A DNA stretch of 64,000 nucleotides from CBDBDZ01 sp965204215 (lineage in GTDB: Bacteria > Pseudomonadota > Gammaproteobacteria > Pseudomonadales > GM7GCV1): assembly GCA_965204215.1 (NCBI GenBank), contig CBDBDZ010000014.1:1116001-1180000 (forward strand), given 5' to 3'. The position numbers and the translations under genes were made by a program. This document shows positions 15,646 to 23,812 of the stretch, piece by piece (within the stretch, counting starts at the first letter, position 1; each line of letters opens with the position of its first letter). The notes under the pieces are model-generated. The model did not search any database and was not told where the DNA came from. It saw only the letters and a program-made list of their open reading frames with translations.

Positions 15646-16488
15646 ATGATACAAATTCCGTTAACAATAGGTGATAGGCTTAGGCAAGTACGAAAGAGTA
15701 AGGGCTTAAATCAGGAAATCTTTGCAAAAATTGGTGGCGTAACGAAGATGACGCAGCTTAAATATGAACGAAATGAAACCAGCCCAAATGCAGAGTACAT
15801 AGTTGCACTATGTGCAATTGGTGTTGACCCTTCATATATATTAACGGGTAAAACGTTACCTGCTATTGATGCTGTCACAATAGAAATGTTCAAAAAATCA
15901 GCTCAAATGCTACGTGAAAATAGTTCCCTTTCAGACTCGGAAAAAAAAGAGCTTGGGATTTCTCAATTTATTGATAATGTTGATAAAAATAAGAAATCGG
16001 AACTAAACGAGCAAAAAGGAACCATAGTTCCTTTTCACAGTAAGGAATCGGAACAACTTGACGATTTAATATCAATACCTCAGCTAGATTTAGCTTTTTC
16101 TGGTGGGCATGGACAATATCCAGAGGATCATCCATTAGTTCTGGGTTCACGCTCATTTAGCGCAGAATGGATAAAGAAAAAAGGTTTAGACCCTAATCAA
16201 TTATCGCTTGTAAGGCTACATGGTGACTCTATGGAAGGAAAAATACCTAATCATTCAATATTGATGCTAGACCTCACCAAGACTAGACCTACACCATCAT
16301 TACCAGTTGCATTTAGACTCGAAAATGAGCTATATGTTAAGAACTACCAAAGTACGGGTAAGCCCGACGAGATGGCATTTCATTCAACAAACCCCGCCTA
16401 CCCTCCTATAATAATTGACGCTAAAAATCCACCTGCTGATTTTGAAATAGTAGGGGCTGTAGTATGGCATGCAGTCAGTTGGATTTAA
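15646..16488 (+). CDS. Prophage repressor, HTH plus S24 (LexA-like) peptidase
   Basis: A 280-residue protein. N-terminal XRE HTH (residues 8-65, GDRLRQVRKSKGLNQEIFAKIGGV). A linker follows, then an S24 peptidase-like domain with the Ser of GDSMEG (Ser195) and the Lys of ELYVKNYQ (Lys232) as the expected dyad. Such repressors hold the lysogen and are inactivated by RecA-stimulated self-cleavage, so induction is probably DNA-damage dependent, unlike coliphage Mu. It is the only plus-strand prophage gene. Confidence 0.9.
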   Translation: MIQIPLTIGDRLRQVRKSKGLNQEIFAKIGGVTKMTQLKYERNETSPNAEYIVALCAIGVDPSYILTGKTLPAIDAVTIEMFKKSAQMLRENSSLSDSEKKELGISQFIDNVDKNKKSELNEQKGTIVPFHSKESEQLDDLISIPQLDLAFSGGHGQYPEDHPLVLGSRSFSAEWIKKKGLDPNQLSLVRLHGDSMEGKIPNHSILMLDLTKTRPTPSLPVAFRLENELYVKNYQSTGKPDEMAFHSTNPAYPPIIIDAKNPPADFEIVGAVVWHAVSWI

Positions 16489-16689
16489 TTTCTAAAACCA
16501 AGTGTCTTAAACGTTAAAAAACCAAAAAATTCCAGAACCATAAATAACATTGAATAAGAATTTTAAAACCCCTTGAAACCCCTTATAAAGTAAGGACTTT
16601 ACCCACCTAATCCCACATTACACAAACAAATCCCGTATTTCCAAAACCTTGTGTCCCCTCACACTGGATATTTGCTGGATAAAACCACA
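16488..16689. repeat. Repeated transposase-binding-site-like motifs at the prophage end
   Basis: Four direct copies of a short motif, consensus about ATTYCHARAACCW, lie downstream of the repressor: 16488-16500, 16529-16540, 16637-16649 and, weaker, 16677-16689. Mu-like prophage ends carry several MuA-binding repeats in the terminal 200 bp next to the repressor, so this is the likely terminal region. The last copy ends with CA at 16688-16689, a plausible prophage/host junction. Not otherwise coding. Confidence 0.5.
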
Positions 16690-16738
16690 AAATCTTATTT
16701 GGTATCGTATCCATTTTGGCTTAAACCCTTATCCCAAT

Positions 16739-16815
16739 TGGTAGCTACGGGTGGACTTGAACCACCGACCCCAGCATTATGAATGCTGTGCTCTAACCTG
16801 CTGAGCTACGTAGCC
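16739..16815 (-). tRNA. tRNA-Met (CAT anticodon)
   Basis: A 77-nt cloverleaf on the minus strand. Acceptor GGCTACG pairs with CGTAGCT (G-U at the first pair). The D-arm contains AGCTCAGCAGGTTAGAGC. The anticodon stem CAGCA/TGCTG carries the loop TTCATAA (anticodon CAT). The T-arm GTTCAAGTC and an encoded CCA are present. The first pair is not the unpaired C-A of initiator tRNA, so elongator Met is favoured; a lysidine-modified tRNA-Ile(CAT) cannot be fully excluded. Confidence 0.93.
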
Positions 16816-16901
16816 ATTTGGGTGAATAATGCCCTTCGTTGAGAAGGCGCGCATTTAAGCATATTTCGAAGTATTCATCAATCATTTTATTTTAAATAGA
16901 T

Positions 16902-17041
16902 GAGAGTTTTGCATAATTACTACGCTTGTCAATACAGCGTTAAATTTTCGCTCAAAATGCTCATCTACTGCCAGTAAACTCCGCTTTTTCGTTCAAATTT
17001 GCCTTGTCTTGACATCGCTCGTGACATTATGCAAAGCTCTC
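16902..17041. repeat. MITE-like inverted-repeat element, copy 1
   Basis: 140 bp with imperfect terminal inverted repeats GAGAGTTTTGCATAAT and the complement of ATTATGCAAAGCTCTC. An internal near-palindrome (TACTGCCAGTA) is present. Nearly identical to copies at 22484-22618, 25670-25809 and 56376-56524. No open frame. No clear target duplication is visible at this copy. Confidence 0.8.
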
Positions 17042-17370
17042 TAAAGTTTGACTATTTTATTATTGGCAGGAGATAATAAATTCAAGACCATTGCTTATTG
17101 CAATGACCTTAATTCACAATTTTTTTACTCAAAACTACCATGAAAAATATCAGGCTTTTTGTTATTTTGAGTATAGCTCAGGTGTATCCAGGCTAACGTA
17201 AATCAACTATGTACTGCCGGAAGCCAAAAGGTTGTACGATTCTCTATGATATTGCCAGATTATGATATAAATATTTGCTTTCAAATAATAATATCTTTAA
17301 ACTCTGCGCCTTGATTTTAAGCCTTCGGCCTGTGAACTAAAATCATTGTTTAAACAATCATCAAAATACC
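17042..17370. other. Intergenic region upstream of rpmH, with a short palindrome
   Basis: 329 bases without a gene. Positions 17086-17108 form the palindromic segment GACCATTGC-TTATT-GCAATGACC, which recurs at 55156-55178. The AT-rich part from about 17200 to 17370 should hold the rpmH promoter, but no convincing -35/-10 pair stands out. There is no cluster of TTATNCACA DnaA boxes, although in many bacteria rpmH lies beside dnaA/oriC. Confidence 0.4.
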
Positions 17371-17505
17371 ATGAAACGTACATTTCAACCTAGTAATTTA
17401 AAACGTAAAAGAACTCACGGCTTTCGAGCGCGTATGGCAACAGTAAATGGTCGAAAAGTTATTGCTCGCCGCCGTGCTAAGGGGCGTAAAGTGTTAAGTG
17501 CGTAA
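17371..17505 (+). CDS. rpmH: 50S ribosomal protein L34
   Basis: A 44-residue protein, MKRTFQPSNLKRKRTHGF at the start and ARRRAKGRKVLSA at the end, the standard length and sequence of L34. It binds 23S rRNA in the large subunit. It is the first gene of the conserved rpmH-rnpA-yidD-yidC-mnmE cluster, but dnaA is not upstream; the tRNA-Met and prophage are. Confidence 0.98.
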   Translation: MKRTFQPSNLKRKRTHGFRARMATVNGRKVIARRRAKGRKVLSA

Positions 17506-17522
17506 TTTTTATGCGCTAAAGT

Positions 17523-17927
17523 TTGGTTACTACTCAGCGCTTGCCCTTTAAGCCTGCTCAAAGGCTATTGAGTAACAGTGATTTTCAATCCATTTTTAAT
17601 TCAGCTAATCTGCGAGTAGGTCTGGGGGAAATTTTGATTCTGGCGAACCCTAATACATTAAGTTATTCACGTTTGGGAATTGTTGCGCCCAAAAAAGTAT
17701 TAAAGCGTGCGGTGGACAGGAACAGAATAAAACGCCTGGTCAGGGAAGCATTTCGCACCAATCAGCACGCTTTAATTGCCGATATTAATGGCAGTGATAT
17801 TGCAATGGATATTGTCGTGTTATCACGAAAAGGAATAGGAGAGCTTAATAATCGCACCATTGTACAAAAAATGTCGGAAGGTTTTACTGGATTGCAACGC
17901 ATTGCCAAAAAATATATTAAGACCTGA
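17523..17927 (+). CDS. rnpA: Ribonuclease P protein component
   Basis: About 134 residues with the RnpA signature KRAVDRNRIKRLVREAFR at residues about 60-77 and the N-terminal LPFKPAQRLL..SDFQSIF. It is the protein cofactor of RNase P, which trims the 5' ends of tRNA precursors. No ATG lies near the expected start. TTG at 17523 is the likely start, 17 bases after the rpmH stop; the TTG at 17541 is an alternative. Confidence 0.93.
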   Translation: MVTTQRLPFKPAQRLLSNSDFQSIFNSANLRVGLGEILILANPNTLSYSRLGIVAPKKVLKRAVDRNRIKRLVREAFRTNQHALIADINGSDIAMDIVVLSRKGIGELNNRTIVQKMSEGFTGLQRIAKKYIKT

Positions 17928-17939
17928 AGTGCTGTAGTG

Positions 17940-18167
17940 ATGACTAGAATACTGATATTTCTTATTCGCTGCTATCAGTTATTTTTAAGTCCATTACTTG
18001 GTAGTAACTGTCGTTTCCAGCCCACCTGTTCGTGCTATATGCAACAAGCAATAATAGAGCATGGTGCAATAAGGGGCATAGGCATGGGACTTCGGCGTTT
18101 ATTACGCTGTAGACCAGGAACTGATTGGGGCTATGACCCTGTACCACCTTCTCGTTGTGAGCGTTAA
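17940..18167 (+). CDS. yidD: Membrane protein insertion efficiency factor YidD
   Basis: A 75-residue protein with the family pattern IRCYQLFLSPLLGSNCRFQPTCS and GLRRLLRCRPGTDWGYDPVP. Three conserved cysteines and a basic amphipathic helix are present. It assists YidC-dependent membrane insertion. ATG at 17940 is preferred over the GTG three bases upstream. It sits between rnpA and yidC as in most gammaproteobacteria. Confidence 0.95.
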   Translation: MTRILIFLIRCYQLFLSPLLGSNCRFQPTCSCYMQQAIIEHGAIRGIGMGLRRLLRCRPGTDWGYDPVPPSRCER

Positions 18168-18176
18168 ACTAATATT

Positions 18177-19931
18177 ATGAAAAATATCGACTGGGTTAAA
18201 GCTGCTATAATTTTTTCAATGGCTGCTGTCGTTATGCTGCTAATACAACGCTATGACCAATTTCAAACCAAACGGTTTGACGAGCGTCAACAAGCCAGGC
18301 AAGTTGAAGCAATTGTCAATAGTGGAGAGGATATTGCTACTGGTAATGATATCGCGACTCAAAGTACTACTGCTGCCGCAGTCGATAACGATTTTGCAGG
18401 AGTGGAAGCTCCTGCAGCGCCATCTAAGGTGATTAATGCTGATGTTGAAGGTGCTGCGTCGCAAATTGAGACATCAAAGGCTTTAATTAAGGTTGAAACC
18501 GATCTTGTTAAAGCCCAAATCGATCCACAGGGGGGTGACATCGTTAACCTTCAACTGCTCAAATATAAGATGAAGCTGAAGTCGAAAGAGCCTATCGAAT
18601 TATTAAATAATCGACCTGGGACACGATATATCGCCGAAAGTGGTTTAATTGGTGCCGATGGTATTGATAGAAATTCCCGCCCCTTGTATCAATCAGCTTC
18701 TTATGACTACCGTTCAAGCGATGAGGATGTAATTGTTGATTTAACCATAACCGTCAATGGCGTTAATATTATTAAGCGTTATATCTTTAAAAATGACGAC
18801 TACTTGATTGATTTGGAATACATCATTGACAATCAATCAAACAGTCCAGTCAGCATGGATTTACTTGCTCAAATTAAACGCACAGGTTATATTCCAGAAG
18901 GTAGAGATTTAGGCATGGCAGCTTTTGTTGGTTCTGCAATCACAACACCTGAAGAGCGTTACTTGCGCCACGATTTTAAGGATATGGATAGTTTAAGCAA
19001 ACCTTTCAATGAAACTGTCGATAATGGCTGGGTAGCTATGGTGCAACGCTATTTTGTCAGCGCATGGGTAGCGGATAAAAGCAAACCTATCAAATACAAT
19101 ATTCGACCTTCAACTAATCTGGATTATTATTTAATGGGCTACACTCAACAAGGAGTTAAGTTAGATGCTAACGAAAAAGGTACCATTCGTGCCAGTTTCT
19201 TTTCAGGTCCTAAAGACCAATACCGTTTACGCGATATAGGCGATAATTTAGATTTGACCGTAGACTATGGGTGGCTGTGGTGGGCGGCACAACCCCTCTA
19301 TGCGGTTTTAAATTTTATCTACACAGGTACGTTTAACGCATTTGGTTTAAATACTAAAATCTTTTCAGGTATTCCCAATTGGGGTGTGGCAATTATACTG
19401 TTAACTATATTTGTTAAGTTGGTGTTCTTTAAATTATCTGCAACCAGTTTTCGCTCTATGGCTAGAATGCGCAAATTGCAGCCGCAAATGATGGCATTGA
19501 AAGAGCGTTATGGCGATGATAGACAAAAAATGTCACAAGAAACCATGAAACTCTATAAAAAAGAGAAAGTAAATCCCATGAGTGGCTGTTTGCCGATGCT
19601 GGTACAAATGCCAATATTTTTGGCCTTATACTGGGTGTTTTTAGAGAGTGTTGAATTGCGTCACGCTCCATTTTTTGGCTGGATTCAGGATTTATCTGCA
19701 AAAGACCCCCTGTTTATTTTGCCGTTGCTGTACGGTGCAAGTATGTTTATTCAATTTAAGTTTCAGCCTACTCCAACAACAGATCCCATGCAGGCAAAGG
19801 TTATGCAATTTATGCCGCTGATGTTCACTATCATTTTTCTATGGTTTCCGTCTGGTTTAGTGTTGTATTGGACGGTCAACAATATTATTACCATTGCCCA
19901 TCAGTGGTGGGTAATGCGTCATTTAGAGTAA
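18177..19931 (+). CDS. yidC: Membrane protein insertase YidC
   Basis: A 584-residue inner-membrane insertase. N-terminal membrane helix (about 8-22), an Ala/Asp-rich linker, a large periplasmic beta-sandwich domain to about residue 360, then the conserved 60-kDa insertase core. The core has helices around NWGVAIILLTIFVKLVFF and MSGCLPMLVQMPIFLALYWVF, plus the C-terminal TVNNIITIAHQWWVM. It inserts membrane proteins alone or with SecYEG; SecD of the same pathway is at the window end. Nine bases after yidD. Confidence 0.97.
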   Translation: MKNIDWVKAAIIFSMAAVVMLLIQRYDQFQTKRFDERQQARQVEAIVNSGEDIATGNDIATQSTTAAAVDNDFAGVEAPAAPSKVINADVEGAASQIETSKALIKVETDLVKAQIDPQGGDIVNLQLLKYKMKLKSKEPIELLNNRPGTRYIAESGLIGADGIDRNSRPLYQSASYDYRSSDEDVIVDLTITVNGVNIIKRYIFKNDDYLIDLEYIIDNQSNSPVSMDLLAQIKRTGYIPEGRDLGMAAFVGSAITTPEERYLRHDFKDMDSLSKPFNETVDNGWVAMVQRYFVSAWVADKSKPIKYNIRPSTNLDYYLMGYTQQGVKLDANEKGTIRASFFSGPKDQYRLRDIGDNLDLTVDYGWLWWAAQPLYAVLNFIYTGTFNAFGLNTKIFSGIPNWGVAIILLTIFVKLVFFKLSATSFRSMARMRKLQPQMMALKERYGDDRQKMSQETMKLYKKEKVNPMSGCLPMLVQMPIFLALYWVFLESVELRHAPFFGWIQDLSAKDPLFILPLLYGASMFIQFKFQPTPTTDPMQAKVMQFMPLMFTIIFLWFPSGLVLYWTVNNIITIAHQWWVMRHLE

Positions 19932-19946
19932 ATTTACAAAGCTTTT

Positions 19947-21266
19947 ATGAAAACTATTGCCGCCATAGCCTCTGGAAGAAGCACTGGCGGAGTCGGTGTT
20001 ATTCGTTTGTCTGGAAGTAAGGCTTTAGCTATTGCAAAAGTGTTATGCCAGCAAGATTTAAAGCCACGCTATGCGCATTTTGTTAAGTTTATAAATAACG
20101 ATCAACAGGTTGTAGACAGTGGTATAGCACTCTATTTTAAAGCCCCGCATTCGTTTACAGGAGAAGATGTTGTTGAATTACAATGCCATGGAGGTATTAT
20201 GGTTATGGAGTTGTTGCTTCAAACTTGCCTTGAAGCTGGGGCAGAACTGGCAGAACCGGGTGAGTTTAGTAGGCGAGCTTTTTTGAATGACAAAATGGAC
20301 TTATGTCAGGCGGAAGCTGTAGCAGATTTAATCAACGCCCAATCAATGCAGGCGGTATACGCCGCCAATCAAACTTTGCAGGGGGCTTTTTCCAGGCAAA
20401 TTAACCATATTATTGAACAGCTGATAAAACTGCGAATATTTGTTGAAGCGGCTATTGATTTTCCCGATGAGGAAATTGATTTTTTGCAAGACAGCGATAT
20501 CGCTCAAAAGGTTAAACTGCTTACATCAGAGCTTGAGGTGTTATTAGCAAACTCCAAGCAAGGAACACTACTTAATGAAGGGAAGCGTGTGGTTATTGCA
20601 GGCGAACCAAATGTAGGTAAGTCTAGCCTGTTAAATATTCTTGCAGGCGAAGATAAAGCGCTGGTAACTGATGTAGCAGGTACAACGCGTGATAGTATAG
20701 ATACCAGCATCGTTATTGAAGGTCTGCCATTACAAATTATTGATACGGCTGGATTGCATGTCACTGAAGATAAAGTTGAACAAATGGGTATAGCGCGAAG
20801 TTGGTCGCAAATTGAACAGGCTAATTTATTGTTATATATTGTCGATGCCAGTAAAAAAGAGTCTCAAAATGAAGACTTATTTAACCAATTATTACAAAAA
20901 ATGCCTGCATCTACACCTTATATTATGGTTCGCAATAAATCAGATTTGGTAGATAGCGTTGTAGAAGGGCAGTTTAATGTATCTGCTTTAACTGGGATGG
21001 GTTTAGATGCGTTAAAGCAACAAATCATTCAATCCATAGGCTATCAGGTAAGCGCTGGCTTTTCAGCCAGAACAAGGCATTGCCACGCTATTGAGGTTGC
21101 CTTAGGTAGTCTTCAATGTGCTTCGAAACAATTTATTGCAGGTAGTGGCGAATTATTGGCGGAAGATTTAAAGCAAGCGCATCAGTCTTTAGGAGTGATA
21201 ACAGGTGCAATGACTGCAGACGAATTACTCGGTGAGATATTTTCCAATTTTTGTATTGGAAAGTAA
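19947..21266 (+). CDS. mnmE: tRNA-5-carboxymethylaminomethyl-2-thiouridine GTPase MnmE
   Basis: A 439-residue protein. N-terminal tetrahydrofolate-binding domain starting MKTIAAIASGRSTGGVGVIRLSG. Helical domain with an inserted G domain: G1 GEPNVGKSS, G3 DTAGLH, G4 NKSD. The C-terminal CIGK motif carries the catalytic Cys. With MnmG it modifies U34 of several tRNAs. It closes the rpmH-yidC-mnmE cluster, 15 bases after yidC. Confidence 0.97.
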   Translation: MKTIAAIASGRSTGGVGVIRLSGSKALAIAKVLCQQDLKPRYAHFVKFINNDQQVVDSGIALYFKAPHSFTGEDVVELQCHGGIMVMELLLQTCLEAGAELAEPGEFSRRAFLNDKMDLCQAEAVADLINAQSMQAVYAANQTLQGAFSRQINHIIEQLIKLRIFVEAAIDFPDEEIDFLQDSDIAQKVKLLTSELEVLLANSKQGTLLNEGKRVVIAGEPNVGKSSLLNILAGEDKALVTDVAGTTRDSIDTSIVIEGLPLQIIDTAGLHVTEDKVEQMGIARSWSQIEQANLLLYIVDASKKESQNEDLFNQLLQKMPASTPYIMVRNKSDLVDSVVEGQFNVSALTGMGLDALKQQIIQSIGYQVSAGFSARTRHCHAIEVALGSLQCASKQFIAGSGELLAEDLKQAHQSLGVITGAMTADELLGEIFSNFCIGK

Positions 21267-21310
21267 TGAGTCGTATTTTTGGATATTGCCTGATTGATAG
21301 ATTTATTTTG

Positions 21311-21338
21311 TTGACATCATTAAGCAATTGAATAGAAT
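21311..21338 (+). promoter_or_regulatory. Sigma70-type promoter for the tRNA pair
   Basis: TTGACA at 21311-21316, 16 bases, then TAGAAT at 21333-21338, followed by a GC-containing discriminator. It lies 29 bases upstream of tRNA-Ile, the spacing expected for a stable-RNA promoter. Confidence 0.75.
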
Positions 21339-21367
21339 ACGCACCCTCTATTGTGAAGATATTATGA

Positions 21368-21444
<77 letters not shown>

Positions 21445-21480
21445 AATTACTTTGCAATTATTTTGGAATAATGTAAAAAT

Positions 21481-21556
21481 GGGGCTATAGCTCAGCTGGG
21501 AGAGCGCCTGCTTTGCACGCAGGAGGTCTGCGGTTCGATCCCGCATAGCTCCACCA
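21481..21556 (+). tRNA. tRNA-Ala (TGC anticodon)
   Basis: A 76-nt cloverleaf. Acceptor GGGGCTA/TAGCTCC with the G-U pair typical of tRNA-Ala identity at position 3-70. D-arm TAGCTCAGCTGGGAGAGC; anticodon stem CCTGC/GCAGG with loop TTTGCAC (TGC); T-arm GGTTCGATC; encoded CCA. Probably co-transcribed with the upstream tRNA-Ile. Confidence 0.97.
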
Positions 21557-21616
21557 AATTTCGCATACGCCAAGGGACTGAGTTTTATGTCCATTCAACT
21601 TTAGTGAGGTTTTTAA

Positions 21617-22480
21617 ATGCCTACTGCATATGCTGGAGACGAGATTCAACTGGAATCTCTAATTGACCTGGAAACATATCCTATTCACTTACTTAATAGC
21701 CCTATTCGTCGGGAATTAGTGGAACATTGCCGAGTTCAATTTAATGCTGATGGTTGCAGTGTGATAAAAGGATTGATTTTGGAGACAGCTACAGCAGCTA
21801 TGGCAGCAGAGGCCAACCGTTTAATGCACCTGGCTTACCGTACCGAAGACAGACACAACCCATATTTTACAGCCCCTTCAGATAATGTTGAAACCCCAGA
21901 AGGCTTTCTGCAAATTCGAACTAGCGGGTACATTAATTCAGACAAGTTAGAGCAGCAATCGATATTGCGTCAACTATACGACAGTGATGTGCTTACCCAT
22001 TTTATTAGCGAATGTGTGGGTGATAAGCCTATTTATCGCTGGGCAGATACGATAGCGCGATCGCCCTATGGTGTGATGAAAAATGATGATTATTTCCCCT
22101 GGCATTTTGACGGTAATGATTTTACCACTACCATACTGGTACAAAATAGTGAAGCAGGAGGAGTATTTGAATATATTCCAAATGTTCGAAAATCCAACGA
22201 CGAGCAAAGCGGGAGGGTAATGGGTATTTTAAAGGGGGACAGAGAAGGTGTGAAGCAATTGAATTTACAGCGTGGAGATATGCAATTATTCAAAGGGCGT
22301 TATTCAATGCACCGTGTTACTCAAGTTACAGGCGAAACGCCGCGTATTATTGCTATTCCAGCATACGTTACAGACCCTTACCAGGTCACTAATCCTCACC
22401 ATGTACAATGCCTGTACGGCAAAGTGTTACCTATTCATTTTGAACGTAACCTGTCACATACTGATAGCCTGGTCGGTTAA
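21617..22480 (+). CDS. Fe(II)/2-oxoglutarate-dependent oxygenase-like protein
   Basis: A 287-residue protein with a double-stranded beta-helix metal site: His163-x-Asp165 (FPWHFDGNDFTTTIL) and distal His232 (GRYSMHRVTQ). Arg243 of the following ETPRIIAIPAY segment is a likely 2-oxoglutarate ligand. Because Asp, not Gly/Ala, follows His-x, hydroxylation rather than halogenation is expected. The substrate is unknown; relatives act on free amino acids. It stands alone between the tRNAs and a MITE copy. Start ATG at 21617 follows AGTGAGG. Confidence 0.75.
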   Translation: MPTAYAGDEIQLESLIDLETYPIHLLNSPIRRELVEHCRVQFNADGCSVIKGLILETATAAMAAEANRLMHLAYRTEDRHNPYFTAPSDNVETPEGFLQIRTSGYINSDKLEQQSILRQLYDSDVLTHFISECVGDKPIYRWADTIARSPYGVMKNDDYFPWHFDGNDFTTTILVQNSEAGGVFEYIPNVRKSNDEQSGRVMGILKGDREGVKQLNLQRGDMQLFKGRYSMHRVTQVTGETPRIIAIPAYVTDPYQVTNPHHVQCLYGKVLPIHFERNLSHTDSLVG

Positions 22481-22483
22481 TTT

Positions 22484-22618
22484 GAGAGTTTTGCATAATT
22501 ACTGCGCTGGTCAATGCAGCGTTAAATTTTCACTCAAAATGCTCATTTACTGCCAGTAAACTCCGCTTTTTCGTTCAAATTTGTCTTGACAGCGCTGGTG
22601 ACATTATGCAAAGCTCTC
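22484..22618. repeat. MITE-like inverted-repeat element, copy 2
   Basis: 135 bp with the GAGAGTTTTGCATAAT terminal inverted repeat, four bases after the oxygenase stop. AATTT flanks both sides (22479-22483 and 22619-22623), consistent with a 5-bp target duplication. Its hairpin potential could also end transcripts of the oxygenase gene and of the convergent DUF1244 gene. Confidence 0.8.
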
Positions 22619-22639
22619 AATTTATCAAACAGGAAACAG

Positions 22640-22897
22640 TTATTTTTGATAGTTTTCCTTCCAGTGTTGATAGCTCATCTTGTAAACATAGGTTTTTGCA
22701 TCTTCAACAGGTAATGTCATGTTTTCAGCGTCAGCTTCCGCCGATAACCACTTTGATAAACAATTTCTGCAAAAACCTGCAAGGTCCATTAAGTCAATAT
22801 TTTGTACGTCGCGCCTGCTGTCCAAGTGAGCAATAAGGCGTCGGAAAGTAGCGGCTTCAATTTTGTTGCGTTGCTCTTGAGAAAGTTGTTCTAACAT
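22640..22897 (-). CDS. DUF1244 family protein
   Basis: An 85-residue protein with RRLIAHLDSRRDVQNIDLMDLAGFCRNCLSKW and an AKTYVYKMSYQHWKENYQ tail, matching the small DUF1244 family of gamma- and alphaproteobacteria. The Cys pair in FCRNC is conserved. Function unknown. It is followed on the minus strand by nothing but the MITE, and preceded by the pterin dehydratase 21 bases upstream, so the two are probably an operon. Confidence 0.85.
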   Translation of the reverse strand: MLEQLSQEQRNKIEAATFRRLIAHLDSRRDVQNIDLMDLAGFCRNCLSKWLSAEADAENMTLPVEDAKTYVYKMSYQHWKENYQK

Positions 22898-22918
22898 AAT
22901 AATAATGGTATGAAGTGG

Positions 22919-23215
22919 TTAATTAACGGTTTGGGAATATTGCTCCATTTTTGTGGCCAAAGCAAAATCTTTTTCAGTGATACTATCAGTGTCATGCGTG
23001 ATTAACTGCACATCGACTTTATTGTATATATTAGACCATTCAGGGTGATGATTCATTTTTTCAGCATACAATGCCACTTGTGTCATAAACCCAAAAGCAT
23101 GATTGAAATTGGCAAACTTAAAATGCTTGACTAATTTGTTGTCGTTTATACACCATGGTTTGTTAGTAGTCGCATTTAGTTGATTCAGTGCAGTTTGTAA
23201 ATCAATATTATTCAT
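22919..23215 (-). CDS. phhB: Pterin-4-alpha-carbinolamine dehydratase
   Basis: A 98-residue protein of usual length with the active-site HHPEW motif (NHHPEWSNIYNKVDVQLITHD). It dehydrates the 4a-hydroxy pterin formed by aromatic amino-acid hydroxylases, recycling tetrahydrobiopterin; the protein is often a small dimer or tetramer. No phenylalanine hydroxylase is in the window. Start ATG at 23215. Confidence 0.9.
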   Translation of the reverse strand: MNNIDLQTALNQLNATTNKPWCINDNKLVKHFKFANFNHAFGFMTQVALYAEKMNHHPEWSNIYNKVDVQLITHDTDSITEKDFALATKMEQYSQTVN

Positions 23216-23348
23216 TGCGCTATTTTAACTCAGATTGTGTATTACAAAATTATAACAAAGGCAAAAAATGGTAATAAAAAATTACTTGTTTCAATGTAAA
23301 ATTGCCTATAAAATATCTGTTAATGCATTAGATTTCGTAAAGACCACA

Positions 23349-23792
23349 ATGAATGAATTGAATGATTTGCCTTGGGATTACCCTGATCCATTTTTTATTA
23401 AGCGCACAGTAACACCTGATGAAGTAGACGGTTACAACCATGTTAATAACACAGTTTACTTAAAATGGATGGATGAATGCGCCTGGAAACATAGTGAGGC
23501 TGTGGGTCTTGGAATTGAACAATGCCAGGATTTAGGTAAGGGAATGGCGGTAACACGCCATGAAATTGATTATCTTGTATCGGTTTACCTCGGTGATGAA
23601 GTCATCATTGGGGACTGGGTGACTTTAAATGATAGCAAGTTACGCGCCGAGCGCACCTTTCAAATTATTCGCTTAAGGGACAATAAAACCGTCTCGCGCT
23701 GTGTGTCATCTTATGTTTGTACGAATTTAAAAAATGGTCGCCCAACGCGCATGCCACTTATTTTTGTTGAAAGATACAAATCTATCCGTTAA
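23349..23792 (+). CDS. Hotdog-fold acyl-CoA thioesterase
   Basis: A 147-residue protein from the ATG at 23349 (MNELNDLPWDYPDPFF). A frame extending back to 23268 adds 27 residues that look noncoding. It has the 4HBT pattern RTVTPDEVDGYNHVNNTVYLKWMDEC with the catalytic Asp of the D-x-x-x-H-V-N-N box, and later RAERTFQIIRL. It is expected to hydrolyse acyl-CoA thioesters; the substrate is unknown. Confidence 0.85.
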   Translation: MNELNDLPWDYPDPFFIKRTVTPDEVDGYNHVNNTVYLKWMDECAWKHSEAVGLGIEQCQDLGKGMAVTRHEIDYLVSVYLGDEVIIGDWVTLNDSKLRAERTFQIIRLRDNKTVSRCVSSYVCTNLKNGRPTRMPLIFVERYKSIR

Positions 23793-23812
23793 TCTGGGTT
23801 AATGAGATTAAC

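Larger units (their letters stand above)
1..16689 (-). mobile_element. Mu-like transposable prophage (partial, early end to minor head gene)
   Basis: Nearly all genes from 1 to 15538 lie on the minus strand in the Mu order: Ner-like, MuA-type transposase, MuB-type ATPase, Gam, GemA, Mor, lysis-like genes, gp25, gp26, gp27, terminase, portal and gpF. A divergent S24 repressor sits at 15646-16488. The prophage continues beyond position 1, so tail genes and the other end are not seen. The repressor-side end is inferred to lie between 16488 and the tRNA at 16739; 16689 is a guess based on the last transposase-site-like repeat and a CA dinucleotide. The target-site duplication cannot be checked because the far end is missing. 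All readable structural and transposition genes are intact. Confidence 0.9.

Noticed and set aside
17042..17370. Chromosome replication origin next to rpmH
   Set aside because: No DnaA-box cluster and no dnaA/dnaN genes; rpmH proximity alone is not enough.
22272..22559. 95-codon plus-strand frame
   Set aside because: Mostly out of frame within the oxygenase gene and running into the MITE copy.
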